Assembly: GCA_937922655.1 (NCBI GenBank)
Contig: CALAJH010000001.1
Span: forward strand, 186,001-250,000
Direction: 5' to 3'
Source: an uncultured Bacteroidia bacterium
GTDB lineage: Bacteria; Bacteroidota; Bacteroidia; J057; CALAJH01
DNA: 64,000 nt
In this document: piece by piece, positions 8,801 to 17,010 of the stretch
Layout: the number at the start of each line of letters is the position of its first letter
How positions within the stretch are numbered: the stretch's first letter is position 1
The notes under the pieces: generated by a model
The model's database searches: none
Told to the model about the DNA's origin: nothing
What the model saw: only the letters and a program-made list of their open reading frames with translations
Translations under genes and position numbers: made by a program

Positions 8801-9073
8801 GTCGATACCGTCGAACGTTATCAGGGCAGCCAACGGGAATTTATCGTTTACAGCGTTTGCGCCAATCACCCCTCGCAACTCGAACTTTTGTCCTCGCTCA
8901 ACGACGACGGTTCGGTAGACCGAAAATTGAACGTCGCGCTGACCCGCGCCCGTGAGCAGGTTATTCTTTTGGGCGACGCGACGATATTGTCCCAAAGTCC
9001 GCACTACGCCGCAGTTATCGAGTACGCCCGCGAAACGGGAGGGTTTTGGCAGGCGGACGCGTTGAAAATATAA
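5849..9073 (+). CDS. Dna2-like protein: PD-(D/E)XK nuclease fused to an SF1 helicase
   Basis: A 1074-residue protein starting at GTG 5849. In the first half, GRMDVLL followed by IIELKSGKPP (about 345-365) is the D...ExK core of a PD-(D/E)XK nuclease of the Dna2/RecB kind. The C-terminal half is an SF1B (UPF1/DNA2-like) helicase: GPPGTGKTSL Walker A (about 685-694), IIDEASQLLEP motif II (about 793), GDEKQLPAVV motif III, VDTVERYQGSQRE and LNVALTRAREQVILLGD motifs V-VI. It probably cleaves and unwinds branched or flap DNA. Single gene with no partner; it sits between a reverse transcriptase and Zorya, so a defence role is possible but unproved. Repair is the default reading. Confidence 0.85.
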   Translation: MNPETLAWEWVRGREENYGPHEWLDLLKRALESACAEAIAFLPDAYAHAAFLKRTGRFRPEFVSLIYATLARLHDAVAPDFFSTPAPQIPDAVGEIVLTLGGTEARRVYEQTQTFPNEPYSLLPPRPLQADLRKLDLTIETVENSQVSGTDRFGNDVVVSFDHPVCLSGRNVEYWFRPGSRVLFHKLEFIDAYAFRTGEDTLFVLEPDYLVNVTDMAEAAAQNPAADMLRRFYNLEPPQRSRLVGSMINAMLDEWLCRPDADVSDVVASVNRQYAFALAYVQLNGGTGGDFAQTLKDVNDALYQQSATLHALARRLHSQNYRIWLEPSFISPQFGLQGRMDVLLTEDERPEFKTIIELKSGKPPKPEIEHVRAEHHYQLTGYDLQLDDGRRVGNSCVFYSREPDLGRATRTVNSKTSVKRAVLAGRNRLVRSEFRLCDDDYAELESARESIPLEVPKYQETDAAAFHQTLTGLSEWELAYFYAFTGFIAREHRHAKIGVQRDGGEGQAGLWRKTLPQKCADFSALAQLEIDFSRSNPERSHYCLLRKTETARLPAAFRADDAVVVYEQSAGPVGAQLLKATLLEIDDQTVVVALRNKQFDSHYLASGRYWVMEHDFMEKNDRALYQSLFRWAHDGNAYKRRVFLGLERPRFADPNAAPPPYLKRPEQIALFRRALAAKDYFLVQGPPGTGKTSLLLKALVDYLYRNTQETIALLAYTNRAADEICEQLLALDLPFYRLGFCRMENVPTEKKLSRTLSPEQIHDFLLNVRVVVSTVASFAGKLNDWSFKKFHTAIIDEASQLLEPHLCGALTRFERFVLIGDEKQLPAVVAQPESGRKPPEALEKALSAAGIRDLGRAVFDRILARCRENGWHEAYGMLTAQGRMHEEIARFVGKRYYDGRLEVVSERQTQTFAAHAPDSSLSRSRVTFIHVPSEKTHKINRKEAELAAKIAGKIRGQVGIISPFRAQIAEIVRRLDPEIRPQVTVDTVERYQGSQREFIVYSVCANHPSQLELLSSLNDDGSVDRKLNVALTRAREQVILLGDATILSQSPHYAAVIEYARETGGFWQADALKI

Positions 9074-9074
9074 C

Positions 9075-10667
9075 TTATTTGGGGTTCAACCGTTCGGGGT
9101 TGGCAAACTGCAGAGTGGAAACCCGACCCGTTTCGGGATGGTAAACACGGACGAGGTGGTTGTTGGTGTCGGCGATGTAGAAGAGTCCGCCGAGGATGGC
9201 GACGTCGTTGGGTTCGTTGAACCGGGATTTTTCGGCGGGGCCGTCGGTATAGCCGCGTTCGCCCGTACCCAAGAACGTGGAAAGCGTTTGGGTTTTGAGG
9301 TCGAAAACTTTAATTTTGTGATTGTAGGTGTCGGCGATGTAAATTTTTTCGTCGTGGTAATGGGCGCCGATGCAATGCTGGAGTCGGGCGGCGGGATATT
9401 TGCCGTCCACGTCTCCAAACTCGAACAGACCTTCTCCAACAAGGGTTTTAACGTTTTTGTCGTCGAGTTTTCGGAGGGCGGAAACTTCGCTGTCGGCGAA
9501 ATAGAGGCCGTCGGGGGCGGGGGAAATACCCGAGGGTTGGGCAAGGGCGGCGGAAAGTCGAGGACCGTCGATAATATCCTCTCGTCCGGAGCCGGCATAA
9601 TTTTCTATGCGTCCGGTTTGGGGATTGAATTTCCAGATTTGATGGGGTCCTGCCATGGCGATGAAAAGTTCGCCGTTGTAAAACGCCAAATCCCACGGGG
9701 AATTGAGGGCGGTTTGTCGTCCGGGGCCGCCCGAGCTTTCGCGCCGGTTTTGCACGCCCGTGCCGGCCACCGTCGTTACCGTGCGGGTTTTAAAGTCGGC
9801 GCGACGGATAAGATGGTTTTCGGTGTCGGCGATATAAAGCGCATCGGCGCCGGGGTCGTAGGCCGTGCCATGAGGACGGAAAAATCGGCATTCGTCGAAA
9901 CCGCCGTCCGCGTTGCCCTCTTGGCCCGAACCGATGACGTCCAAGACCTCGCCTCGGGGCGTACAAACGACGATACGGTCGTGGTTCGAATCGGTGATGA
10001 AAAGCCGTTGACCGTCGGTCTCGATTTTACTCGGAAACGACAAGAGTCCTCCCCTGCCTTTGTCGCGTTCGAGAGGAAAAGAGATGCGTTCTTTGTTGAG
10101 TTTTCCTTTTTTTTCAAAGACTTCGGAGATGTTTTGGATGTAGGCACGAAAAGTTTCGTACAACCCTTCGCCCGACGCCTGCCCCACGACCTTTCCCTCG
10201 GGGTCAATCAAGACAAAAGAGGGCCACGCGCGAATGCCGTATTCGCGCCAGAGTTTGAAGTCGCCGTCGGCGACGACGGGGTGTTCGATGTCGTAACGCA
10301 AGACGGCCTGACGGATGTTTTCGGAATCGCGTTCGTTGTCGAACTTGGCCGAATGCACGCCGACGACGACAAGTTGGGGAAATTCGCGCTCGAGTTTTTT
10401 GAGGTCGGGTAAAACGTGGATGCAGTTGATGCAACAATAAGTCCAAAAATCGAGTAAAACGATTTTTCCGCGCAAGTCTTTGAGTTGAAGGGGTTGGTCG
10501 GTGTTGAGCCACGGGAGATTGGCGGGGAATTCGGGGGCGCGTAGCGTGCCGACGTATCGCGATTCGTCCATGTTGTCGGGATTTTTTTTGAGGTTTTGAC
10601 ACGCGGCGACGGACGGCAAAAGGGCCGTCAAAAACATGCGTCGAAGCGTAGCGAAAAAGGGCGTCAC
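9075..10667 (-). CDS. Thioredoxin-NHL repeat lipoprotein (NHLRC2-like)
   Basis: From GTG 10667 the product has 530 residues. The N-terminus, TPFFATLRR then a hydrophobic stretch ending SVAAC, looks like a lipoprotein signal with Cys as the lipidated residue; ATG 10637 is an alternative but loses the basic n-region. A thioredoxin-like domain follows with TYCCINC near 77-83, the distinctive motif of NHLRC2-type proteins, then six-bladed NHL propeller repeats such as HGTAYDPGADALYIADTENH and GGLFYIADTNNHLVRVY. It is expected in the periplasm or outer membrane. The biochemical role of this fusion in bacteria is not settled. A divergent prenyl synthase gene starts 110 bases upstream. Confidence 0.8.
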   Translation of the reverse strand: MTPFFATLRRMFLTALLPSVAACQNLKKNPDNMDESRYVGTLRAPEFPANLPWLNTDQPLQLKDLRGKIVLLDFWTYCCINCIHVLPDLKKLEREFPQLVVVGVHSAKFDNERDSENIRQAVLRYDIEHPVVADGDFKLWREYGIRAWPSFVLIDPEGKVVGQASGEGLYETFRAYIQNISEVFEKKGKLNKERISFPLERDKGRGGLLSFPSKIETDGQRLFITDSNHDRIVVCTPRGEVLDVIGSGQEGNADGGFDECRFFRPHGTAYDPGADALYIADTENHLIRRADFKTRTVTTVAGTGVQNRRESSGGPGRQTALNSPWDLAFYNGELFIAMAGPHQIWKFNPQTGRIENYAGSGREDIIDGPRLSAALAQPSGISPAPDGLYFADSEVSALRKLDDKNVKTLVGEGLFEFGDVDGKYPAARLQHCIGAHYHDEKIYIADTYNHKIKVFDLKTQTLSTFLGTGERGYTDGPAEKSRFNEPNDVAILGGLFYIADTNNHLVRVYHPETGRVSTLQFANPERLNPK

Positions 10668-10776
10668 GGCGATATAACGCCTTGTTTGCCGGCGACGTTC
10701 AAGAAAAGGAATTAAATCGTGGACGCGGGGGTTATTTGACACAACGATAATTCGTAAATTGCGGCGAAAATCCCGA

Positions 10777-11751
10777 ATGAACGCGACGTTGGACCAGATA
10801 CAAACGCCGATTGCGCGGGAATTGGTCGAGTTTGAAAAACATTTTCGGGCGGCGGTCAGTACCCGGGTGGCGTTGTTGGACAAGGTGATGCAATATATAT
10901 TGCGTCGCAAAGGCAAGCAAATGCGTCCGATGTTCGTGTTTTTAAGCGCGGGGACGGTGGGGGAAATCGGCCCTGCGGCCTACCGGGCCGCCGCCCTCAT
11001 CGAACTGCTTCACACCGCCACGCTCATTCACGACGACGTGGTGGACGACGCCGACGAAAGACGCGGCTTTTTTTCGCTCAACGCCTTGTGGAAAAACAAA
11101 ATCGCCGTGTTGGTCGGGGATTTTTTGTTGTCGCGCGGGTTGTTGACGGCCCTCGAAGCGGAGGATTACCGGCTCTTAAAAATCGTTTCAACGGCCGTCA
11201 AAATGATGAGCGAAGGCGAACTCTTGCAAATGGAAAAATCACGTACGCTCAATATCGACGAACCGGTCTATTTCGAAATTATCAGGCACAAAACGGCGTC
11301 GTTGATAGCGGCGTGTTGCGAATCGGGGGCGGCGGCGGCGGGAGCGCCCGACGACGTCGTCCAAAAAATGCGCGACTTCGGAGAAAACGTCGGCATGGCC
11401 TTTCAAATCAAGGACGACCTTTTCGACTACGGCGGCGCCGACGCCGGCAAGCCCGTCGGCATCGACCTCAAAGAAAAAAAAATAACCCTGCCGCTCATTC
11501 ACGTGATGAACCAATGTTCGTGGACCGAACGCAGAAAATTGATTCAGGTCGTCAAAAACCACAACCACGACAAGAAAAAAGTGGCTTGGCTCACCCGGTT
11601 CGTGCGCGAACGCGGGGGAATGGATTATTCCGTCAAGACGATGAACGAATACACGGACAAAGCTTTGAAAATACTTTATTCTTTTCCCGAAAACCCGTCG
11701 CGAAAAAGTCTGCAAGATTTAGTGGAATACACCGTCAAGCGCAACAAATAA
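10777..11751 (+). CDS. All-trans polyprenyl diphosphate synthase (IspB/octaprenyl type)
   Basis: The 324-residue enzyme condenses isopentenyl diphosphate units onto an allylic diphosphate to make the quinone side chain, most likely for menaquinone here. The first Asp-rich motif is HDDVVDDADERRG (about 85-97), the second IKDDLFDYGG (about 211-220), and GKQMRPMF is the diphosphate-binding segment. ATG 10777 is chosen; a frame six codons longer lacks support. The chain length of the product cannot be read safely. A small DUF1569 gene follows after 14 bases, probably co-transcribed. Confidence 0.88.
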   Translation: MNATLDQIQTPIARELVEFEKHFRAAVSTRVALLDKVMQYILRRKGKQMRPMFVFLSAGTVGEIGPAAYRAAALIELLHTATLIHDDVVDDADERRGFFSLNALWKNKIAVLVGDFLLSRGLLTALEAEDYRLLKIVSTAVKMMSEGELLQMEKSRTLNIDEPVYFEIIRHKTASLIAACCESGAAAAGAPDDVVQKMRDFGENVGMAFQIKDDLFDYGGADAGKPVGIDLKEKKITLPLIHVMNQCSWTERRKLIQVVKNHNHDKKKVAWLTRFVRERGGMDYSVKTMNEYTDKALKILYSFPENPSRKSLQDLVEYTVKRNK

Positions 11752-11765
11752 AACAAATAAAAATC

Positions 11766-12218
11766 ATGGCTCTGCCCAACATCCATCATCCCAAAGAATA
11801 CGCGGAATTAAAAAAGCGAATCGAAAACTTGAAGGCCGATTCGCCGCGTCGGTGGGGAAAGATGACCCCGTCTCAAGCGTGTGTACATCTTCACGACGCC
11901 ATCCGGGCCGCGTTGGGGGAAATCACCCTCAAAATGAAGGGCAACTTCGTCACGGAATGGATTGGCAAAACCTTCTTTTTAACAAAAAGAAACTGGCCGA
12001 AATCCTTGCCCACGGCGCCGGAAATGCTTTCGACGCCGGCCTCCGAGGATTTTGAGGCCAATCGTCGCTTGTTGCTGGAAACGCTCGAACGGGCGATAGC
12101 CAAAGGCAAAGACGGGAATTGGGCAAAGAGCCCTATTTTCGGAAAATTGTCGGGAGAAAAGTGGGGCGAGGCGCTGTACAAACACGTGGATCATCACCTT
12201 CGACAATTCGGAGTGTAA
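11766..12218 (+). CDS. DUF1569 family protein (DinB-like helical bundle)
   Basis: A 150-residue protein beginning MALPNIHHPKEYAEL. WGKMTPSQACVHLHDAI (about 27-43) and the C-terminal HVDHHLRQFG match the DUF1569 pattern, in which spaced His residues form a metal site like that of DinB proteins. Function is unknown for the family. The frame stays open far upstream, but only as a shadow of the prenyl synthase; ATG 11766 lies 14 bases after that stop codon. Confidence 0.75.
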   Translation: MALPNIHHPKEYAELKKRIENLKADSPRRWGKMTPSQACVHLHDAIRAALGEITLKMKGNFVTEWIGKTFFLTKRNWPKSLPTAPEMLSTPASEDFEANRRLLLETLERAIAKGKDGNWAKSPIFGKLSGEKWGEALYKHVDHHLRQFGV

Positions 12219-12265
12219 GCGTGGTGATAAACGAAAGGTCGATAAGGCGCTTGTTGCCAAAGCGT

Positions 12266-12547
12266 TTAACGCCCTGCCGCAAGCGCCTTGATGCGGTCCA
12301 TGATGCCCGAGGCAAGGTTGCCGGATACTTTTACGGCGCTCAGCCCGTTTTTAATCACTTTTCTAAATTTGCGCTCGATGTTGTACTGCTCCATGCAGTA
12401 TTCGCAGTCTTCGACCATCTTTTCGACTTCTTTTTCTTTTTCGGGATCGAGTTCGCCGTCGAGAAGCATTTCGAGTTTTGTGATAATCTCTTCGCACTCT
12501 TCTTCGGAATACGGGGAACCGTTACGATGTACGCCGACTTTTACCAT
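12266..12547 (-). CDS. Putative anti-sigma factor (zinc-finger-like, His missing)
   Basis: A 93-residue acidic helical protein, 45 bases downstream of an ECF sigma gene. LEMLLDGELDPEKEKEVEKM and CEYCMEQ resemble the ZAS-type anti-sigma fold of RsrA/ChrR, where HxxxCxxC binds zinc. Here the position four before the first Cys is Met, so the canonical His is absent and zinc or redox sensing is doubtful. It lacks a membrane segment and is probably a soluble regulator that holds the sigma factor. ATG 12547 is used; an upstream in-frame Met would overlap the spacer. Confidence 0.65.
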   Translation of the reverse strand: MVKVGVHRNGSPYSEEECEEIITKLEMLLDGELDPEKEKEVEKMVEDCEYCMEQYNIERKFRKVIKNGLSAVKVSGNLASGIMDRIKALAAGR

Positions 12548-12592
12548 ACTTTTTGTATTGACTAAATAAAAACAACGAAGCAAAAATTAAGT

Positions 12593-13234
12593 TCAATCTT
12601 CGACGTCGTAACCCATCGAAAGGGCGTACTCCATCAGCATTTCGCGCAACATTTTACGGGCGCGGTGGAGCCGGGAGCGAACGGTTCCGATAGGGATGTC
12701 GATGATTTGGGCGATTTCTTCGTAAGTAAACTCTTCGACGTCGCAAAGAATAATGACGGCGCGGAAATCGACGGGCAAAGCGTTGAGGGCCGAGGACACT
12801 TCGTCGCCAATGAGTCCGCGAAACATTTTTTCTCGCAAATCAATCGAGTCGGAATACGAGGCTTTGCCGGTGTTGAGAAAGTTTTCGGCCTCTTCGTAAT
12901 CAATTTTGCTGGGTTCTTTGGAAACCTTGCGATAATTGTTGATGAAAGAGTTTTTGAGAATGCGGAAGAGCCACGCCTTGGCATTCGACCCGCGCTCGTA
13001 AGAACCCAAAAAACGGTAAGCTTTAAGGTAAGTGTCTTGTACGAGGTCGTTGGCGTCGTCTTCGTTGCCCGAAAGCCGAAGGGCGAAGTGGAAAAGGGAC
13101 TTGAGGTGGGGAATCATCTCCCGCTCAAAGAGTTCGTCGTCGCGGACGAAATCGTCGGCGCCGGCTAGGGGTTTTTCGATTGCTTCGTCGGTCGTTTGCG
13201 GTTCCACAACAGGAATTAAAGCGGTGGTGTTCAT
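12593..13234 (-). CDS. ECF-family RNA polymerase sigma factor
   Basis: This 213-residue protein carries sigma region 2 (GNEDDANDLVQDTYLKAYR, about 57-75, then NAKAWLFRILKNSFINNYR) and region 4 (FTYEEIAQIIDIPIGTVRSR plus LHRARKMLREML, about 170-205). The roughly 40-residue N-terminal extension is variable. Its ATG overlaps the ppk1 stop codon by four bases and the anti-sigma gene follows, so the three form one transcription unit. By family, it recruits RNA polymerase to a stress regulon when the anti-sigma lets go. The inducing signal is unknown. Confidence 0.9.
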   Translation of the reverse strand: MNTTALIPVVEPQTTDEAIEKPLAGADDFVRDDELFEREMIPHLKSLFHFALRLSGNEDDANDLVQDTYLKAYRFLGSYERGSNAKAWLFRILKNSFINNYRKVSKEPSKIDYEEAENFLNTGKASYSDSIDLREKMFRGLIGDEVSSALNALPVDFRAVIILCDVEEFTYEEIAQIIDIPIGTVRSRLHRARKMLREMLMEYALSMGYDVED

Positions 13235-15246
13235 AGCGTATGCGTCTCGGTTCTTTTTCGCGCCTCGTTCAAGAAAAAAGATTGCGCTGAGAAATCGGGA
13301 TGAGGATTTCGTCGGTAAATTCCATCCGGATGGAGTATACGTGCTTTGGCCGTATCTTGTTGCATGATTTTCAAAATATTGTATACCCGCGCCTTCGTCT
13401 CCTGCCCGTCTACGGGATACACAACCTCAATTCTACGATTTAAGTTCCTACGCATCCAATCGGCGCTTCCGGCGTAAATCCGATGCTCGTCGCCAAACTT
13501 AAAAGAGTAAATTCTGCAATGCTCCAAAAATCTGCCCACAATACTGCGCACCTTTAAATTGTCGTATATCGGTACAAGACAACAAATGCCGCGCACCGTC
13601 AAATCCACGTTCACCCCCGCCGCCGCCGCGTTGTACAACCATTGAATCATCTCGGGGTCGACCAAAGAATTCATGACCAGTTCGATTTTCGAGGGATGTT
13701 CGGGAGTATGAAATTCGATGCATTTTTGTATGAGTTCGACGAAGTTTTCACGGATATTTGCGGGGGCGACGAAAATTTTTCTCCAGTTTTTTTGTTCGCT
13801 GTATCCCGTGAGGACGTTGAAAAGTTCGGCGACGTCGGCCCCGAGGGCGGGGTCGCAGGTCAAAAGACTGATGTCGGTATAAAGGAGGGCGGTTTTTTCG
13901 TTGTAATTGCCCGTGCCGAGGTGGAGGTAGGGCCGAATGGCGCCCTGTTCGTTGCGCAGGATGAGCGTCATTTTGCAGTGGGTTTTGAGGCCCATGATGC
14001 CGTAAACAACGATAACCCCCGCTTGTTCGAGTTCGCGCGCCCAATAAATGTTGGTCTGTTCGTCGAAGCGGGCCTTGATTTCAATGAGGGCCGTAACTTG
14101 TTTGCCGTTTTCGGCGGCGGTTTTGAGCGCATTGACGATGGGCGAACGCCCTCCCGTTCGATACAACGTTTGTTTGATGGCCAGAACGTTGGGGTCGGAT
14201 GCGGCGCTCGTCAGCAGTTGGGTGACGTGGGCAAAGCTGTCGTAGGGATGGTGGAGAATGAGGTCGCGTTCGCGGACGGCGGAAAAAATATCGGGTGCGG
14301 CGACGATGTGTTCGTTGGGTGCGGGCATAAAAGGCGGGTCTTTGAGGGCGGGCAGGTCGATTTTTTCCGGCAAGCCGAACAAGGCCTCCAATCCCAGGTA
14401 GCCCCCCACGGGATAAACGTCCTCGGCTTCGAGGTCGAACTCGTCAATCAAAAACCGGAAATGTTCGACGTCCATGCGCTCGTGGTACTCCAAACGTATG
14501 ACCGCACCCAAACGCCGCTTTTTGAGTTCGCTTTCGATGAGCGTGAGCAGGTCTTCGGCCTCGGCCTCGGCGATGTCCAAATCGGCGTTGCGCGTCAAAC
14601 GAAATTCGGCCATTTGCACCGGCTCCATGCCCGGAAACAGCTTTTCGATGTGTTTTTCGACGATGGTTTCAACGGCGACGAAGACGTGTTTGTCGCTTTT
14701 GGGCGAAAAAAAACGGGGGATGGGCGGGGGAATGGGAACCACCGCCCGACGAAACGCGCCGTCCTTGCGCAACTCGACCAAAAGGTTGAGGTTCAAACCG
14801 CGCAACTGCGGTACGGGATGGGCGGGGTCGACGGCCAAAGGGGTCAATATCGGAAAAACCCGCTCGATAAAGAAAGCGTCGGCCTCGGCGCGTTCGGAGG
14901 CGTTCAAATCCGAATAACCGCAAAGCCGAACGCCGTGCGCCGCCAACGCCGGCAATATTTTCAGATGCAACGCGTCGGCCTGACGGTCCAACAACGGCAA
15001 AAGGGCCGAGTGAATCGCGGCGATTTGCATGCGCGGGGTCATGCCGTCCATCGAAACCTCCCCGATGCCCGCATTGACTTGGGTGCGCAGGCCCGCCACA
15101 CGAACCATGAAAAATTCGTCGAGGTTGTTGCTGAATATCGCCAAAAACTTCAAACGCTCCAGCAACGGGTTGCTTTCGTCTTCCGCCTCCTCAAGCACCC
15201 GCTCGTTGAAGCGTATCCAACTCAGTTCCCGATTGATGTATTCCAT
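13231..15246 (-). CDS. ppk1: Polyphosphate kinase 1
   Basis: A 671-residue enzyme that makes inorganic polyphosphate from ATP. The N-terminal ELSWIRFNERVLEEAED and NNLDEFFMVRVAGLR are typical, as are the middle HPYDSFAHV and RTGGRSPIVNALKTAAENGK, and HLGTGNYNEKTALLYTD holds the autophosphorylated His. Length is close to normal (about 690). Transcription probably starts from the promoter at 15254-15282. Coupling by a four-base overlap to an ECF sigma gene ties polyphosphate supply to a stress regulon, which is an inference from layout. Confidence 0.93.
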   Translation of the reverse strand: MEYINRELSWIRFNERVLEEAEDESNPLLERLKFLAIFSNNLDEFFMVRVAGLRTQVNAGIGEVSMDGMTPRMQIAAIHSALLPLLDRQADALHLKILPALAAHGVRLCGYSDLNASERAEADAFFIERVFPILTPLAVDPAHPVPQLRGLNLNLLVELRKDGAFRRAVVPIPPPIPRFFSPKSDKHVFVAVETIVEKHIEKLFPGMEPVQMAEFRLTRNADLDIAEAEAEDLLTLIESELKKRRLGAVIRLEYHERMDVEHFRFLIDEFDLEAEDVYPVGGYLGLEALFGLPEKIDLPALKDPPFMPAPNEHIVAAPDIFSAVRERDLILHHPYDSFAHVTQLLTSAASDPNVLAIKQTLYRTGGRSPIVNALKTAAENGKQVTALIEIKARFDEQTNIYWARELEQAGVIVVYGIMGLKTHCKMTLILRNEQGAIRPYLHLGTGNYNEKTALLYTDISLLTCDPALGADVAELFNVLTGYSEQKNWRKIFVAPANIRENFVELIQKCIEFHTPEHPSKIELVMNSLVDPEMIQWLYNAAAAGVNVDLTVRGICCLVPIYDNLKVRSIVGRFLEHCRIYSFKFGDEHRIYAGSADWMRRNLNRRIEVVYPVDGQETKARVYNILKIMQQDTAKARILHPDGIYRRNPHPDFSAQSFFLNEARKRTETHTL

Positions 15247-15253
15247 ACGTTGG

Positions 15254-15282
15254 CAAAATTATTCAAATTAACATTTCGCCAA
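15254..15282 (-). promoter_or_regulatory. Bacteroidota promoter of the ppk1 operon
   Basis: On the - strand, TTG (15282-15280) is followed after 18 bases by TAATTTTG (15261-15254), a full TAnnTTTG match. The ATG of ppk1 lies only eight bases past the -7 box, so the message would have almost no leader. Confidence 0.5.
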
Positions 15283-15383
15283 CAGACCTCGTCCAAAACC
15301 CGGATTGTTTTTGCCGAAAAAATCTTTCAACGGCTTCCGACAAACCAACGACTTGCGCCGGCATCCGTCCGCAAACCCAACGC

Positions 15384-16307
15384 CTACAAATCCTCCTCGG
15401 AACGAAACCGAATATTGGATTTATAAATTATTCGCCGTTTGCGGGCAAGGTATTTGTACTCGTTCGTTTCTTTAATTTTCGCCGCATGATTCGCATCCAC
15501 TTCCGCATGACATACCGCGCACAAACATTCCAAATTATTGATGCGGTTGTCCAATTTGTTTCCGTTGCGATGATGTACGTGTACGCACGCTTTTTCCTCC
15601 GGAACTTTCGGGTCGGGAGAAAAACCGCATTTTTCGCACGTAAAATTTTTCGATTCGCGAAACTTTCGGCTCAAAAACGTCCAATTAAACGAATAACCGT
15701 CGGAAACGAGGTAAGTATGTTTTTCTTCGTAAATCCGAAAATAACTTTGGTCGTTGAGCAGTTCCTTGGTGGTTTCGTGGCGGGATAAAATTTCTCTTTT
15801 GCAAATTTTGCAAATAGGAAGGTAATCGAGTTGAACTTTTACCGGTCGAAATTCCTCATCCTCATCCTCATATCCAAACATTCTATTTCTTTTATAGGAC
15901 CAAACCTTGTCCCTATCGGTAATGCTAACCGATTGGGAGCTTGACCAAGTGTAACGTTCGCGTCCGATTTGAACCAACTTATCGCAATGGGTAATGTGCG
16001 CTCTTGGCCGGCCGTGGCTTTCCAAATAATATTCGGACAAATACAAATAACCCGGTTGATACTCGGTGTATCCGTCGTATTCCAGTCGCATCCAGTAAAA
16101 TCCGTTGTCGGAAATCAACCTGTTTAACGACCGTAAATATTCATATTCGTTTTCCCCTTCGATTTCAACGACTTCGTTTTCGACTTGGTAAAAACGAATG
16201 TTTTTTCTTAGATTTTCCAAGTCCACGACGACGCCCATCTCTTTGAGCTTGGCGTCGAGACGGACAAATTGGAACTTAAACGAAGGAATTTTTATGTCGA
16301 GCGTCAC
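15384..16307 (-). CDS. zorE: ZorE, HNH endonuclease of a type II Zorya system
   Basis: A 307-residue protein starting at GTG 16307. The C-terminal half has two zinc knuckles, CKIC (166-169) and CEKC (224-227), then the HNH core HVHHRNGNKLDNRINNLE (243-260) and CAVCH (263-267). The N-terminal 160 residues are not recognised and may be the sensor or coupling part. By the Zorya model, the nuclease attacks invading DNA when the ZorAB motor is triggered. It overlaps zorB by four bases (GTGA), and the A-B-HNH order defines type II. The residue assignment is clear, the system assignment rests on all three genes. Confidence 0.85.
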   Translation of the reverse strand: MTLDIKIPSFKFQFVRLDAKLKEMGVVVDLENLRKNIRFYQVENEVVEIEGENEYEYLRSLNRLISDNGFYWMRLEYDGYTEYQPGYLYLSEYYLESHGRPRAHITHCDKLVQIGRERYTWSSSQSVSITDRDKVWSYKRNRMFGYEDEDEEFRPVKVQLDYLPICKICKREILSRHETTKELLNDQSYFRIYEEKHTYLVSDGYSFNWTFLSRKFRESKNFTCEKCGFSPDPKVPEEKACVHVHHRNGNKLDNRINNLECLCAVCHAEVDANHAAKIKETNEYKYLARKRRIIYKSNIRFRSEEDL

Positions 16308-17008
16308 GGATTAGTGATGGAAAATTGGTTTTGGAGGCGTTCGATGACCGATTCGGATTTGGTAATCAATCGAAATTCGACGCGACGCGAGTATTCGTTG
16401 TTGATTTTTTTACCCGTTTCGTAGGCGTAATTTTTGTCGTCGTCGAGCGGTCGGGCGAAAGAATAACCGTTGGCGGTCAAAATGGCTTGAAGTTTGGAAT
16501 TGAAGCACGGGCAACGCCGCATATACGCCAACACCTCGCGGGAACGCGCATGGGAAAGACTCATGTTTTCCATGTACGAATCCTTGCCCGCGCCAAAGGA
16601 AACGGTGTCGGTATGCCCTTCGATACGCACTTCCACAAGTTTGGAATAGATGGTGTCTTCCATGAGAATGGCGAAATACCGAGGGGTAAATTCGTCCAGA
16701 ATGGCTTTAAACCTGTCCGTCAAATCGGCTTTCCCCGTGGCAAAAAGCGTCTGTGGGTCGTTGAACCGAACGCTCAAATCACAACTGATTTCCATATTCC
16801 CCCATTTCTTTTTTTCGTTTTCAAACTCGTTTTTCAAACGTATGCATATGTTGTTTTTGAAGCTTTTGTATTCTTCCAAAATCTTTTTTTTGTTTTCTTC
16901 CTGTTCTTTTACCCTGCTCAAAAACGAAACGGAAATAAAAAGAAAGACCATCATAAGCAGGGTCATAAGGTCGGCGTAAGCGGGCCAATAATGTTCTTTG
17001 TGCGCCAT
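16304..17008 (-). CDS. zorB: ZorB, MotB-like peptidoglycan-binding motor subunit of Zorya
   Basis: This 234-residue protein has one N-terminal membrane segment (about 12-31) with Asp13 in AYADLMTLLMMVFLF, placed like the proton-carrying Asp of MotB/ExbD. A charged linker leads to an OmpA-like domain with VEVRIEGHTDTVSFG, LSHARSREVLAYM and EYSRRVEFRLI, which grips peptidoglycan. Flagellar MotB is unlikely: no flagellar genes are near, and the upstream partner has the long tail of ZorA. It starts two bases after zorA ends. Confidence 0.88.
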   Translation of the reverse strand: MAHKEHYWPAYADLMTLLMMVFLFISVSFLSRVKEQEENKKKILEEYKSFKNNICIRLKNEFENEKKKWGNMEISCDLSVRFNDPQTLFATGKADLTDRFKAILDEFTPRYFAILMEDTIYSKLVEVRIEGHTDTVSFGAGKDSYMENMSLSHARSREVLAYMRRCPCFNSKLQAILTANGYSFARPLDDDKNYAYETGKKINNEYSRRVEFRLITKSESVIERLQNQFSITNP

Positions 17009-17010
17009 CG

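Noticed and set aside
13642-15426. 594-codon open frame antisense to ppk1
   Set aside because: It mirrors the ppk1 gene and has no family motifs. High third-position GC leaves the antisense strand free of stops.
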